From: Seminavis robusta
Taxonomy: Eukaryota; Bacillariophyta; Bacillariophyceae; Naviculales; Naviculaceae
Assembly (NCBI GenBank): GCA_903772945.1
Contig: CAICTM010000073.1
Span: 1-64,000 of the forward strand
Direction: 5' to 3'
Length of the DNA stretch: 64,000 bases
Below, piece after piece: positions 46,131 to 57,568 of the stretch (positions are counted from its first letter, which is position 1; each line of letters begins with the position of its first letter). The notes under the pieces were generated by a model, which made no database searches, was not told where the DNA came from, and saw only the letters and a program-made list of their open reading frames with translations. The translations under genes and the position numbers were made by a program.

Positions 46131-47963
46131 CGTTCGGTCTGAAGGATTCAAATCAATCTAGCAAATTTTAAAGTGAGCTCAACCCAAAAAAGAAGAAGGT
46201 GGAGGGGCTCCAGCTTGAGGGCTTCTTCGGCCCTTGCACGAATTCGAATTCGAAGCCATGCAAAGTGGAGAGGACTGCTTCAAGCTCTGATCTACAATCT
46301 ACAGCATGCTATCATCTATCTACAGCTATGACATAGATAATTCGCTGGTTTCGGTGACAGCTCAGTGACTCTGCCTCTCTGTAGTTAGACGACGGACAAA
46401 TCATGGTGGTCTTATCGTAGATACTTACTCCAGAGTCAGCATGTTTTTACATAGCCCTTTACAGTAAAAAAATGTGGAATTAATTAACAGCTGAAGTGCA
46501 GCTTACTAGTAGGATCTGATTGCTTCTGGCTCGATTTGCAGTTTGAAGTTTGAAGCATGCATACGGTACCGGTAGGGAGGATATCAGGTCAATGATTGGT
46601 CTGAATTCTGAATGACAAGAGCAACACTGCAAGCTCACTGCAACACAGCAGACATCCCAACATGAGCTACAACATGTAGCACATGTACCGGTACTCAGGA
46701 TTGGCTGGGTACCCTCCAACCCCTGGGAAAATGCGAATGTGAGAATAATCATTGAAAGGGTCAGCTATTAAAATTGGAAGCTCTATCTTTGTGCTAACTA
46801 ATGCTTGCATTGCGAGCTCGAGAGCCGATTGAGATATTGAGATACGGCAAAGAATAAATGGGGTTCTTTCTGAAAAAAGGATAAATAAGCCATTATTGCC
46901 ACAATCATAAACTTCAATTAGAGGCAGCTCTCATCGATCCATCTGCAAAAATTTGGGAGAAATGGATACTAAGCGTCTAGTGCATTGAGAGATTCGAAAA
47001 AAGAACCAATAAATAATTCATGTCTCTTTTTGCTGTTCTTTCGTTCTTTCAAGGTGACACTCTTCAAAAGAACCATTCTTTCTGGACAAGCCATATTTGC
47101 TTTGTTCGCATTTCGCATGTACGCTGGTAAGTGCTTCTCAGTAATCTGTTTGGCTTGCGTCCTGCACTCCCACACAAGCCTCGCAACATTCCCAATCAAC
47201 GAATGGTGCCGTCATAGAGTTCCGGGATCGACTCCATGGTGATGGAATTGCAGCCACAACAACGAAACTACCGCAGCGCAGCGGAATTCCCTTTGATCAG
47301 CCAGGTTCATCGCATGCATGAACACCGTACGCGAGATCTGATTGCGAAGAGTACGGTATGGATATGATTGAGGTTGCTTGGGCTAGTTGCCAAACAATTC
47401 TACCATTTTGCTTCCTATTACAGGTCGTTGACTCTCAGAGCATTTTGTGTTTCAATGCTTGGATTGTTGGCCTCCAGCATTGGAACTCTCACAAGGGTTT
47501 CCCCAGCACTGGAATTTCCATAACAGCTATCTGGATTTCCCTCAATGGCTTGTCCCGCACCTGCTAGAACGTTGGTTTGCCCAGCACTTACTTGGTTTCC
47601 ACAGTGGATCGCCTCAGTCATTGCTGGATTTCCCACAATGCCTTGCCCCAGCACGGGAATTCCCACAATGACTTGCCCCAGCAGTGCAACCCCTGATGGT
47701 AGCAACAGTTGACAACTAAAAGTGTACCAATACTCGTACCGGTATGGAGTACGGTATCCAAAGGTGTACCTAACTAACTAGCTTGTACTTCTCATTTTAA
47801 AGATAAAGTGTTGGGCCAGTTTTTGGTTCTGTACAAGTACCTGGTACAAGGCTAGTAGAATAGATCCAACCTTGGGCTGACCCTGCAGACCATGTATACA
47901 TGTATTTTGTCCTCAGTGCCGTAATAACCTTTTATAGTTGCGTCAATTTTGTTCCTACTACTT
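46131..47963. other. Intergenic with degenerate tandem repeat
   Basis: No gene supported. Between about 47480 and 47700 a degenerate unit recurs: CCAGCACTGGAATTTCC, CCAGCACGGGAATTCCC, TGGATTTCCCACAATGCCTTGCCC. In translation this gives a GQxIVGIPVLGQGIVGNP-like pattern on the minus strand, probably fortuitous. GGTACC-type palindromes lie near 46565 and 46685. Confidence 0.55.
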
Positions 47964-48374
47964 TTACTTTTCGTAAATGTCATAGGTTCTCTTGGAATCT
48001 TTTTCACCAGTGCCACTGGCAGTTCCTTGTGCGGCCGTGTATCCTTCTGTGGAGCAAGATCCGTCCTTGAATCCACCAAAAGTCTTGACCAATCCAACCA
48101 CCTTTTCAGGAACATCGGCTTGTCCACACTTGCCATCCACGGGATAATCTACCTTGTGGATCGTTGCAGTGGCATCGTCATCGGCAAAGGCTGTCGTAGG
48201 CCAAAGCAGCAAGGAAGCTGCCGCCAAAAAGTCTCTTCTCGAGTTTGCAGTGTCGTCGTCGTCGTCGTGAGCCTTCAACTCATGGCTGCATCGAGCGGTC
48301 GACGCGTGGAGGGCGGGAGAAAACGCCAATGCCGAGGAAAGAAAGCTGAAGACCAGGAACCAATGCTTCATCAT
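47964..48374 (-). CDS. Small thylakoid-lumen protein with tripartite leader
   Basis: A 136-residue single exon, ATG 48374. The leader has three parts. A signal peptide at about 3-17 ends ALAFSP (ASAFAP-like plastid motif). A short transit-like stretch (HASTARCSHELKA) follows. A twin-arginine thylakoid signal SRRDFLAAASLLLWPTTAFA comes next at about 45-64, ending in an Ala-x-Ala cleavage site. The mature part is only about 70 residues and has two Cys (KCGQ, GSCST) that could form a disulfide, with a Gly-rich KTFGGFKDGSC segment. The lumenal location is strongly supported by the leader. I do not recognise the mature family with confidence; a photosystem-associated or lumenal accessory role is inference. 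Confidence 0.72.
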   Translation of the reverse strand: MMKHWFLVFSFLSSALAFSPALHASTARCSHELKAHDDDDDTANSRRDFLAAASLLLWPTTAFADDDATATIHKVDYPVDGKCGQADVPEKVVGLVKTFGGFKDGSCSTEGYTAAQGTASGTGEKDSKRTYDIYEK

Positions 48375-49219
48375 CTCAGGTGGTTCACTTGCAGGGGATA
48401 GAGTAACCGGTTAGACCAAGAGAAGTTTGTCAGAAGGAGCGAAGAGAGGCCCTCGAGACTCGAGATCGATCGAGTGGCTGAACTGCAACAAAGATCTTCA
48501 ATGACACCACCCGTGACATCAGTCACTAGTGTTCGTGATTCAGGGGATCTTCGATCTGCTTTGCTTTCACCGTTTTGAACACCCCGGATATTGGTACTGT
48601 ATGGTACAATTGCCTCTATCGTCCCTAGTGCTGCTGCCGTACAGCTGCTGGCTAGACGAATTCGGACTTGATCTGAAAGGCAACGCAATCAGCTGCATAA
48701 GCTCTAGAGTTTTATGCCCTAACTAATAACTAGCAAAGAGTTTGACGGAGGGTCCCATCCGCGCCTACAAAAACTTGCCCCACTAGGAAGCATTGTCCCC
48801 CGCCGGTACCGACTCAGCCGACGGATCATGTAAAAACAGATACGTATTCATTCAATGCCGGTATTGGCACCGTAAAAAAAACAGGCCGTATCCCCTGACG
48901 TTTTAGATGGGGACCGCCACAACCATCCTTCCGTCGCCCAAATGATGCTACGATTCTCTCGGATTGCACTTTGTTTGGAAGGAGGATTCAGTGGTTGGTG
49001 ATTGCGCATCAGTGCTCGTCGAACCGTATCATCTTGAAGAAACTGTCAAAGTGCGTGGCACACGTTTGGGTGTCTCGATCGGAAGATTTTCCACCCGAAG
49101 TTTGGCCAAGTAGATTCGATTCTATTCGCAAATGTTGCTCTCCCGTGGCATTGTGATTCCATCCGACCCACTGCTTACACATGGACGTCATTCTGTATCA
49201 GGCACTGTCCAATACGGTA
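48375..49219. other. Intergenic, no gene seen
   Basis: Spacer between the lumen protein gene and the sulfotransferase-like gene; both are on the minus strand. No coding region or RNA is supported. Confidence 0.4.
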
Positions 49220-51187
49220 CTACCACGCCGAACACTGCGACTCACAGCATTCGTTCTCACACAGCTGTCGGTGCACGCCATCTTCGTCCATGTAAAACTG
49301 CAGCATTTCGTGTATTTGCTGTGGCAATGAGTAGAGATCGGAAATGGTCCCCAATTCTTGATTGGTAATATCTGTAGATTGCTGCTGTTGCTGTTTTTCC
49401 TTTTTCTGTTTGAGTGTTTCCCAACGTTGTGCGACATTGTAGAGTGCATCGTCCACGGCGGACATGAGCGGATCCCATTTTTGAAGTTGTTTCTTTTTGA
49501 ATCGTCGATCTTCTTCCGGAACTCTCATCTTTTTCATCATGGCGTCTTCCTTTTTCTTTCGATACCATTCCTTCCATTCCGCGTCTGTCCTTTCGATGGT
49601 TCGTTTTGCATTCGATTTTTCTTTTTGAATGGCCGTGGCTTGTTCGTGTTGATAGAGTGCCATGTTCATTTCGTGCAGAGTACGGGATTGATTCCAATAG
49701 TGCGGGTGTCGAGATGCGAGTACTTGAAGGGAGGCATCCAAATCTTCCAAAAAGAGCACGGTATCGAATCGTAGCAGTCGACTGAGTGTGTAGGACCAAT
49801 GTTCCATGGTCAGTTGGTACTTTGGTACCGATTGACAGTGGGTGCCACAGAGTTGTCGAAAATTCCAATTGTCCGGTTGTGTTTGCCACCATTCTTGAAA
49901 GGTACGTCCAAAGACGGGCATTTGAAATTGTTGACCTTCGCGAAAGGCAGTGGCTGGATCTTGTGCGGGATGTGGAATGAGCGGAGGAGGTTTATTGTCG
50001 TCGTGGGGATGGTGCAGCTCGTGCAGTTCGTTGACTAGCTTTTGTCTGGATTGCGGGGAGAGAGCTACCTGCAAGTGTTGTAATACAGACGATTCTTCAT
50101 CTTCTTCTTGCAACCGTCTTCGTCGTCGATTGGGCATGAATATTCCCAGGTTTTTATCAGCATCGAGGGTGAAATCTTCCATTTTCAATTCGGGTGGAGG
50201 TGGTGGTGGTTCATTTTGGAACGGTATTGGTTCTGCTTCTGCTTGTTGTTGCTGAATGGGTTGCTGCTGTTGATGCTTGAATTCTTCTTGCACTTGTACA
50301 GCCTGCTGTTTCCACATTTCCATTTCTGCCATTTTTTGTTGTCTTCTCTGCACTCTTTGTTCTTTTGTTTCTCTGACCAGATCCACCATGTGGTTATACT
50401 GTGCTTCCATTTGTTCATTTTGCTGTAGTGGAGCAGCCCCCTTGTGATGAGTGAGAATGGCTTGTCCCGCCACACCAATTCCACCCGCTGCTTGAAGTAT
50501 ATCTTCTTCATCATTTTCCATTTGCATAGAAGGTGGCAATTGTCGGTAGACTTGTTTGACTGCCTTCCAATGACTGTAATAGCGATCCATGGATTGTCTA
50601 AAAATGAGAATGTAATTGTAGTGGTTGACATCCATACTGTCATACATTCTCCCTTCGGCTGCCACAAAATCATAGACTGCGGATTGAGCATAGTCCGCTT
50701 GTGCTTGAAGAGTGTCTTGATTGCCACAGCATCTTTGATCCACTTGGACATTGCAGTTGGTAGAGCTAGTAGACAGCATCTGGAATTTGGCCAAATTGCA
50801 AAAGGCAGTTCCTCCACTCTTGTGAATGTGTAAGAAAAATAAAATCTTTTCAGATGCAAATTGGCGTTTTTCATATTCCACACTTTTCCACTGTAATTCA
50901 CCATTCACCAATTTTGCATTGTTTGTGTCATTTTTCTCTTTATTATTGTCATTTTGCACTTTGTTGTCATTTTTGTTTTTCTCTTTGTTTTGACTTGTCT
51001 GTTGACTTGTGTGTTGATGTTCAGTTGCACTTGGATGATGATGATGGCCTTGGAGAAATCCCTTCAAATGCTGACTGGTTGTAGAATCTGATGTAGCTAC
51101 ATGTACACTATCAATGGTGATCAGCTGCTGAGTGGCCAAAAAGCAAACTGCAGTACACAAGATCCCTACTCTCAACAAAGCTTTCAT
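49220..51187 (-). CDS. Sulfotransferase-like type II protein with large Gln-rich insert
   Basis: Single exon, 655 residues, ATG 51187. A hydrophobic N-terminus (about 5-28) suggests a signal peptide or Golgi anchor. An Asn/Lys/Asp-rich linker follows. Near residue 116 the phrase ILFFLHIHKSGGTAFCNLA matches the 5'-phosphosulfate-binding loop of membrane sulfotransferases; near 192 NYILIFRQSMDRYYSHW matches the 3'-phosphate loop. Between about 265 and 400 there is a long Gln/Glu/Pro-rich insert that is not part of the fold. Later come PVFGRTFQEWW and MEHWSYTLSRLLRFDTVLFLEDLD, as in algal sulfotransferase-like proteins. The end is Lys-rich then Cys-rich. It could sulfate cell-wall polysaccharide or protein; that is inference. 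Confidence 0.75.
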   Translation of the reverse strand: MKALLRVGILCTAVCFLATQQLITIDSVHVATSDSTTSQHLKGFLQGHHHHPSATEHQHTSQQTSQNKEKNKNDNKVQNDNNKEKNDTNNAKLVNGELQWKSVEYEKRQFASEKILFFLHIHKSGGTAFCNLAKFQMLSTSSTNCNVQVDQRCCGNQDTLQAQADYAQSAVYDFVAAEGRMYDSMDVNHYNYILIFRQSMDRYYSHWKAVKQVYRQLPPSMQMENDEEDILQAAGGIGVAGQAILTHHKGAAPLQQNEQMEAQYNHMVDLVRETKEQRVQRRQQKMAEMEMWKQQAVQVQEEFKHQQQQPIQQQQAEAEPIPFQNEPPPPPPELKMEDFTLDADKNLGIFMPNRRRRRLQEEDEESSVLQHLQVALSPQSRQKLVNELHELHHPHDDNKPPPLIPHPAQDPATAFREGQQFQMPVFGRTFQEWWQTQPDNWNFRQLCGTHCQSVPKYQLTMEHWSYTLSRLLRFDTVLFLEDLDASLQVLASRHPHYWNQSRTLHEMNMALYQHEQATAIQKEKSNAKRTIERTDAEWKEWYRKKKEDAMMKKMRVPEEDRRFKKKQLQKWDPLMSAVDDALYNVAQRWETLKQKKEKQQQQQSTDITNQELGTISDLYSLPQQIHEMLQFYMDEDGVHRQLCENECCESQCSAW

Positions 51188-52123
51188 CAGGAAAGATCAT
51201 ACAGATACAGATACAATCATCTACATCCAGATTACATGTACTAGTAATAGTAGCGGCTATGTTGTGTGGAGCATCCAAAAGAAGGGAGGAGCCAATCTTT
51301 TCTTTTTGTATCGTCACGTTTATGCATAGTTTGGTGGATGCAGAAATCGGTCGAAACGATCGAATTGATCGAATAATACACATTTCGAACTATTCGAACT
51401 TATGTTGCGCTGTACTTTAACCTTCATCGACCTCTCAAATGGCTCCGCGTGGAACCATTTTCGACCTTGTAACCAACCACGGAGAGCACCACAATGGCGG
51501 CGTTGGAGTTTGAAAGACAAAGTCTCTATCGTAGAGTAGGAAGAGCCTCAGACTCAGACTCAATTCTTGCAGCAGTCAAGGATACAGGAAGGTAGTCATC
51601 AGGCCAGAGTAGCGAGGCAAGGCGACAGTGTGTGTGTCAGGAGTAAGTGAGTTCAGACTTGACTTGATCAGGTCTTCTATAGACTACGGAGTTGGCGGTG
51701 TTTGTATGGTACTGCTTGAGTATGACATTGTTTCCCAATGACGATCTATTCTTGATTTCAAAATACACATCTTTCGACCGAGCAGAGCTTTACCGGCTTT
51801 GTGAGCGATAAAATCACCAAAACTTTCAGAGGGAGGAAACATACATAGACTATGGATACTTGCTTGCACCGTACACACCACACAATCAGTCAAATCATTG
51901 AATAGCTACCTAGCAACTTGCTAGCTAGCTAAGTTCTGTGGCTGAAAGATTTCTCTCTCATTCATTTGCTTTGTCCTTTCTTTTGCTTCTCTATTCTTTT
52001 ACTTGTTCAGGTCCAACCAAGGCTAAGGCTCATTCACTGACCTGTAACCAGCTAAGGATCAGATAGCTAGCTAGCTTAGCTTGACTTAGCCCATCTTAGC
52101 TAGTAGAGACAAATTAAGACAAG
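51188..52123. other. Divergent promoter region
   Basis: This is the spacer between the divergent sulfotransferase-like and SRP54 genes. GCTAGCTAGC runs occur near 51915 and 52064, close to the SRP54 start. No gene is supported. Confidence 0.5.
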
Positions 52124-54156
52124 ATGGTGTTGGCCGAGTTGGGTGGCAAGCTGCGGGAGTCGCTCCGCAAGCTCCATTCCTCTTCCGGCAGAGTCACCAA
52201 GGATCAACTCAATGCACTCCTATCTGATATTTCAAGAGCCTTGATCGAATCAGATGTCAATGTCAAAATGGTCATGACCATGAGAGAACAAATCAAGACC
52301 AAGGTTATGACACAGATTGAAGCAGAAGAAAGCAAGGGTGACGACCAAGACGATCAAAACAGACGAAGCGCCAGTCATCTCAGCAAAACCGTACAAAAGG
52401 CTGTCGTGGATGAACTCACAAATCTACTCAATCCAGAAAACAAGGCATATTCACTCAAAAAGGGAAAAGCCAATGTCGTTCTATTTGTGGGATTGCAAGG
52501 ATCCGGAAAGACCACGTCCATTGCCAAATTCGCCAATTATCATCAAAAACGAGGATGGAAAACAGCCATGGTCTGTGCCGATACCTTTCGAGCGGGTGCT
52601 TTTGATCAACTCAAACAAAATGCTACCAAACTGCGCGTTCCATTCTACGGATCCTACACCGAAGCCGATCCCGTACTCATTGCCGAAGATGGTGTCAATC
52701 AATTCAAAAAGGAAAAATACGAAGTCATTATTGTCGACACGTCCGGACGACACAAACAAGAATCGGCACTCTTTGAAGAAATGCAAGAAATCAGTGCCGC
52801 CGTCAAACCCAACAATACCGTTCTCGTTATTGATGCCACACAGGGACAAGCCGTGTTCGATCAAGCATTGGCATTCCATTCTGCCGTCGATGTCGGATCC
52901 GTCATTGTCACCAAACTCGATGGAGGCGCCAAAGGAGGTGGTGCACTCAGTGCCGTCGCCGCCACCGAATCGCCCATTATCTTTACGGGAACCGGAGAAC
53001 ATTTTGAAGATTTGGAATCCTTTCATCCAGAATCATTCGTCAGCAAATTGCTCGGATACGGAGATATGAGAGGACTCGCAGAAGCTTTCAAGTCGGTCGA
53101 TGGAGATGGCAAAGATACGCTCATGAAACAACTCGAACTGGGAAAATTCTGTCTCCGCGACATGTACAATCAGTTTCAAAAGGTACTTTCCATGGGATCC
53201 ATGCAAAAACTCATGGGGTACATGCCCGGAATGCCCGAATATCTCATCCCAAAGGGAGGGGACCAAGAAGCAACCGGTCGACTCAAAAAATTCATGGTGA
53301 GTGCATACAAACAAACAACAAACAAGTTGCATGTGGTTGGACGAGCCTTTAATTTTGATCGCGCTACCGTATTCCTCACGACGTTTTGTGACTTGTTCGA
53401 TATTGTGCTACGTCCAATATTATGTTTATTAGTACATGATGGACTCCATGACCAACGCCGAACTGGACGGGAAGGTGGACTTGAGCAAAAAGGATGATCC
53501 GAAAGTGCAGTCGCGTATCCGACGAATTGCGGCTGGATCGGGCACACACATTCAGGAAGTCATGATGTTGCTGCAAGTACACCGGCAGTTTGAAGGAATG
53601 GTGGGAAAAAGCAAGGGCCTCTTTGGCAAGAATGCACAAGCTAAGCAGCAACAAATGGCAGAGCAAATGCGACGAAATCCCAATCTCATTCAGCAGCGAT
53701 TGAATCAAATGGTGAGTTACTAGTTAGGCGTAGTGTGGTTGGTGTGGCTTGTTCGTTTTGCCAATCCAGGATCCATTCTCACTTGCCGTTTTCTTTGCTC
53801 ACGACCGACAGGACCCTCGAATGCTTCAGCAGATGGGAGGACGCGACAAGGTCGCAGCCATGATGCAGCAAATGGCCAAAGGCGGAGGCGCTGGTGGAGC
53901 TGGTGGAATGCCAGACATGTCCACAATGATGAACGCCATGGGCGGTATGGGAGGCATGCCCGGTATGGGTGGTGGCATGCCTGACATGAGCGCCTTGATG
54001 GGAGGAGGTGGAATGCCCAACATGGGAGGTGGAGGAGGAGCAGGGATGCCTGGAATGCCTCCTGGAATGGATATGGATGCCATGATGAAGATGGCTCAGT
54101 CAATGGGCCTTGGCGGACCTGGAATGATGGGCCCTGGCGGACCTGGACGTAGATAA
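52124..54156 (+). CDS. SRP54: Signal recognition particle 54 kDa subunit (cytosolic)
   Basis: Three exons, 52124-53296, 53433-53711 and 53812-54156, all joined in phase 0, give 598 residues. SRP54 binds signal peptides and 7S RNA and, as a GTPase with its receptor, docks ribosomes at the ER. Visible: N domain start [18 protein letters not shown]-loop GLQGSGKTT near 122; [33 protein letters not shown]; and in the M domain the RNA-binding [11 protein letters not shown]. The start at ATG 52124 matches the family N-terminus exactly. It has no plastid leader, so it is the cytosolic form. It is longer than usual because the C-terminus is a Gly/Met/Pro-rich tail (GMPGMGGG...MPDMS) of about 90 residues. 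Confidence 0.96.
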
Positions 54157-54415
54157 ATACACGGAGCAAGACTGGCGGATCAGGGCTCACACGGTTGTGT
54201 GTTGCCTCTGTACAGTCCCAGGCCGTTCGTTTTATCAATCTAAAATGCAGTTTTCCTGTAAAAAAGAGAAAAGGGAAGAAAAATTTCATTATTCTCGTTT
54301 GGCCGGCTCGCAGGAATACCTCCACAACGAAATTTTCACCACGGTTCGTTGACTAGTCGGACGGCACCAAGGGTTACCATCACATCTCCAACTTATCCTT
54401 GTTGCACTCTCTTGT

Positions 54416-55531
54416 ATGCGACATATGAAGCCTCTGCTCCTCTTGGCTGTTGTCGCTCGTGTCGCTTCCTTCTCGACTTACCCGTGTGAGACAGTGCTGA
54501 GGAACCGGTCACAATCGAATAGGCCAATCCCGCAACACCTATTTCTTGCCCTGCAACCACCGGCATCGTCTACGTATATTACGACCATGGCAGCATCGTC
54601 TGACTCTACGGAACAAGATTCCTCTTGTCTGATCATCTGCGCCCTGCAGCCTTCTCTGCGACTCGATGCGCAGCCTCCCGCAGATGCCATCGACGCCGCA
54701 ATCGCCATAATGGAGCAAGCCAGCAAACTTCACGCATCAAGCATTGATCTTTTTGTCTTGCCGGAGCTATCGCCCATTGGATATTCGGAACACACCTTTG
54801 CTCATTATCTTCCTGCGAATTCTGAGAAACAACAACTGTACCTTGATCTAGACACTCGCATGGCCCAGGCGGCGCAAGATCTAAAGGCGCACATATGCTA
54901 TGGCTCGGTTGGTTGGCATTCCAAGAACAAGGAGGATGATGGCAGTGGCGACAATCAAGTGGATTATACCATTCGACAAATTGTTGTAGATCCTAATGGC
55001 AACAAAGTTGCTGTCTACGATAAGATCTACCTATGCGATGTTGGGGAGTGTGCCGAAACGCGCTTCTTTGTGCCTTCTCCCTCTGAACAACCAGTTTCCT
55101 TTCAGATTGGCAACCGCTGGAACTTGGGGATGCTCATTTGCTTTGACCAACGATTCCCCACTCTGGCACGAACCTACGCCGCCCAACACAACGTCCACGT
55201 CTTGCTACAACCAGCTGCCTTCCTTCGTGATTGCACCTTTGTCACGTGGAAATCCTTTCGAGAAACACGTGCCATTGAAAATTCCGTCTACTTTGTAGGG
55301 GTGAACTATGGTGGAACGGATTATGGCGAGACCACATGTGTCCCTCCGTGGGTCGACGATAGCGGCAACGAGGACTACCAGCCACAAAGCCTGGGGCGCG
55401 AGAGCGATACCTGGTTGGTTTGTCAAATCAAAGCTTCCGTTCTGGACCAAGTACGAACTACATTTCCCTATTATCGGGTCTTGAAACAAGAAGCCTCCAG
55501 AGGAGATGCTGGAGGCGACTACTCGAAGTAA
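54416..55531 (+). CDS. Carbon-nitrogen hydrolase (nitrilase superfamily)
   Basis: Single exon, 371 residues, ATG 54416. The nitrilase superfamily cleaves amide or nitrile C-N bonds. The Glu-Lys-Cys triad is complete: Glu in FVLPELSPIGYS near 116, Lys in VAVYDKIYLCDV near 203, Cys in LGMLICFDQRFPTLAR near 240. The N-terminus has a hydrophobic leader (about 5-19, then SFSTYP) that may be a signal or plastid leader; a further ATG downstream near residue 58 could give a cytosolic form. The gene begins about 260 bp after SRP54 in the same direction. Substrate and pathway are unknown; an omega-amidase-like or N-carbamoyl-type role would be guesses. Confidence 0.85.
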   Translation: MRHMKPLLLLAVVARVASFSTYPCETVLRNRSQSNRPIPQHLFLALQPPASSTYITTMAASSDSTEQDSSCLIICALQPSLRLDAQPPADAIDAAIAIMEQASKLHASSIDLFVLPELSPIGYSEHTFAHYLPANSEKQQLYLDLDTRMAQAAQDLKAHICYGSVGWHSKNKEDDGSGDNQVDYTIRQIVVDPNGNKVAVYDKIYLCDVGECAETRFFVPSPSEQPVSFQIGNRWNLGMLICFDQRFPTLARTYAAQHNVHVLLQPAAFLRDCTFVTWKSFRETRAIENSVYFVGVNYGGTDYGETTCVPPWVDDSGNEDYQPQSLGRESDTWLVCQIKASVLDQVRTTFPYYRVLKQEASRGDAGGDYSK

Positions 55532-55696
55532 CCTGATGCGACCACCGCTACAGTACCCGTACCGGTACAGCTGAAGAGCAAAGCTTACCACAGACTTGGT
55601 TTATGCAAACGATTATCATTATGTACAAATGCAAAAGGACGCCAGCAAGCAGTACCAGTGTTGTCCCGTCCCAGTATCTATTGCTATCAGTCAGCT

Positions 55697-57568
55697 TTAG
55701 GTGGAAGCGGCGCTTTGGTACAAGCCAACGGTTCCGTCTGCGGCGATGGTCCCGATGTCGTCGCAAAGAGCCTTGGCAGCTGGGACGCTTGCTTCAAAAT
55801 GCATTCCACCATTCAAGCGACTCTGGCTTCCCACGGTAGCCATTTCTTCAATACTGGAGTACGATAGCGTAATGTCTGCGGCAGGAACCACTCCTGGCTC
55901 GACGCTGCTGCTGCCTGCTGGGAAGGGGTTGAAGGTCACGGGAAAGGTTGTGGAAAGACCCAGCTCCTGCATGTACTTGACAATGTAATCTTCACCGGCT
56001 TCGAACAGACAAGCTGATCCGGAAACGTATTCGGAGTGAGGCATGACCCGTTTGTAGGCTTCAAAGTTTTCTGAGGGAAACTCTTGGACGCCACCAGGTG
56101 CCCAAGTGGTGACATTGCCTCCGAATCGCTTAATGATGCTTGTGGGTCGGACCAAGTCATAACTGATCTTTTCCTTCCAAGCGATAATGGCGGAATCCAG
56201 TTCAGCGGCCAAGAAGCCTGGAGGCAGATGAAGAAAGAAGGGAAAGTTGAGGTTTTTATAGCTACTAGCAGTGTTTAAGCAAAGGAGCAAGCACGTGTCC
56301 CGGCCTTACCCGAAACAAAGTTGACAAATCGCTCCAAACTGACAAAGCTGTTGGGGCCGGCTGGCAAGTCCCCGTCGACGAACGCAGATGAAGCCAGCTT
56401 GCCAATGAACGAGTCGAAGATTGCATTGGCAACAACCAGCTTGTCATCAAAGATTTCAACTTCCACCTTCTTTGTGTCATCGAGTTGAGCCATGAGATTA
56501 ATGACTTGCAGTGATTCGGAGATACGCTTGTTGGAGTATCCTGGGTCTGCAGCAACACGAGTTTGTCGGTCCGACTCGGGGATGTATCGGAACTTTGCCT
56601 TGGCACCAATGTGAGCGGCAACGTGTTCCTGGCGATAAAAGAATCCCATTCCATTGTCCTCGAGCAGGGGTTCCCATCGCGATTCAAAACTAGCTCCCTG
56701 TTGACTATTGGGATCGTTGACGGGAGCATAGCCAGTGGTGTCCTTGTAGGCACGGCAGCTGACAACACATCCATCATCCGTTCCCAATTGATTGTATCCG
56801 TCTTCTATTGAGTAGAGATACACGAGCTTTGCCACAATCATTCCCATAATGGTGGGACTGTACTGACTGCTGGCAGCCACTTGCTGGAGGCACGCAACAT
56901 CTGAACCACATCCAAGTACGAATGCATCCAAGGTGGGTTCAACAATTCCGGTGTAGTTGACAGCACCTGGAGGAAAGGGATTGTTGCCATAGATGACATC
57001 CAGGTATCCTTCCTGAGCTTCAGGTAGCGAAAAGGAGTTGTAAGTGGCAGTGCTCTGCGCCATGCAAGCTACCCGGTTGGCCTTGGTGTGCAGGGTAACA
57101 TCGGGAACTCGCACTGCGGGATCAGTCTTGGTCAAGGTATCGGTGTAGTCGGTAGAGTACACGGCAATGCAGTTCCACCACATGGCGCCAAAATAGTTTG
57201 TGAAGCGCAAGGCAAAGGGAGTCTCGTAGTTGCCGAGCCATGGATCCAACGTGGGAATCTGCAGGAGAACGAAGCAATGTCAAGGAAAAGTTTGCTTCTT
57301 GGTGAGTGAAGGCTTTTGGTTGGTTGGTTGGTTGATGCATGAAGAGCGAGGACATGCAAGGACTTACCGTGGCAGCAAGGGTAAAGATTTCAGGGTCAAT
57401 CGGAGGTGGGCCTGCTTGGAGCTTTCGTCCCCAAAGGCGAAAAGTTTCGTCCTTGGACGTCGAAGGGGAGGATCCTCGGAGACCATTGGCAGCCTGAGAT
57501 TGAGCCAGGACGGAGGTTGTCAACAACCCCAAACCAAGGATGATACAAGTAGCGGCAATGGACTTCAT
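55697..57568 (-). CDS. Secreted vanadium-haloperoxidase-like (PAP2-fold) protein
   Basis: Three exons, 57568-57368, 57258-56310 and 56217-55697, join in frame to 556 residues. Residues 1-22 are a signal peptide. Motifs of vanadium-dependent haloperoxidases are visible near the C-terminus: K400-x6-R407-P (KISYDLVRP); then EYVSGSA at 446-452, where the family usually has SGH; then SRLNGGMH at 516-523, supplying the second Arg and the vanadate-binding His. So the anion-binding set is present but the acid-base His of the SGH motif is replaced by Ser451. The overall form resembles long PAP2-like proteins such as DUF6851 members; the activity may be lost or altered. The next annotated gene upstream lies beyond 61 kb. 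The first exon holds little but the signal. Confidence 0.8.

Noticed and set aside
47418-47705. 95-codon minus frame with GQxIVGIPVLGQ repeats
   Set aside because: It comes from a degenerate tandem DNA repeat; no homology or clean gene structure was seen.
54416-57568. An operon-like unit of SRP54, hydrolase and haloperoxidase-like genes
   Set aside because: The genes differ in strand and function, and the window is eukaryotic. Adjacency carries no functional signal here.
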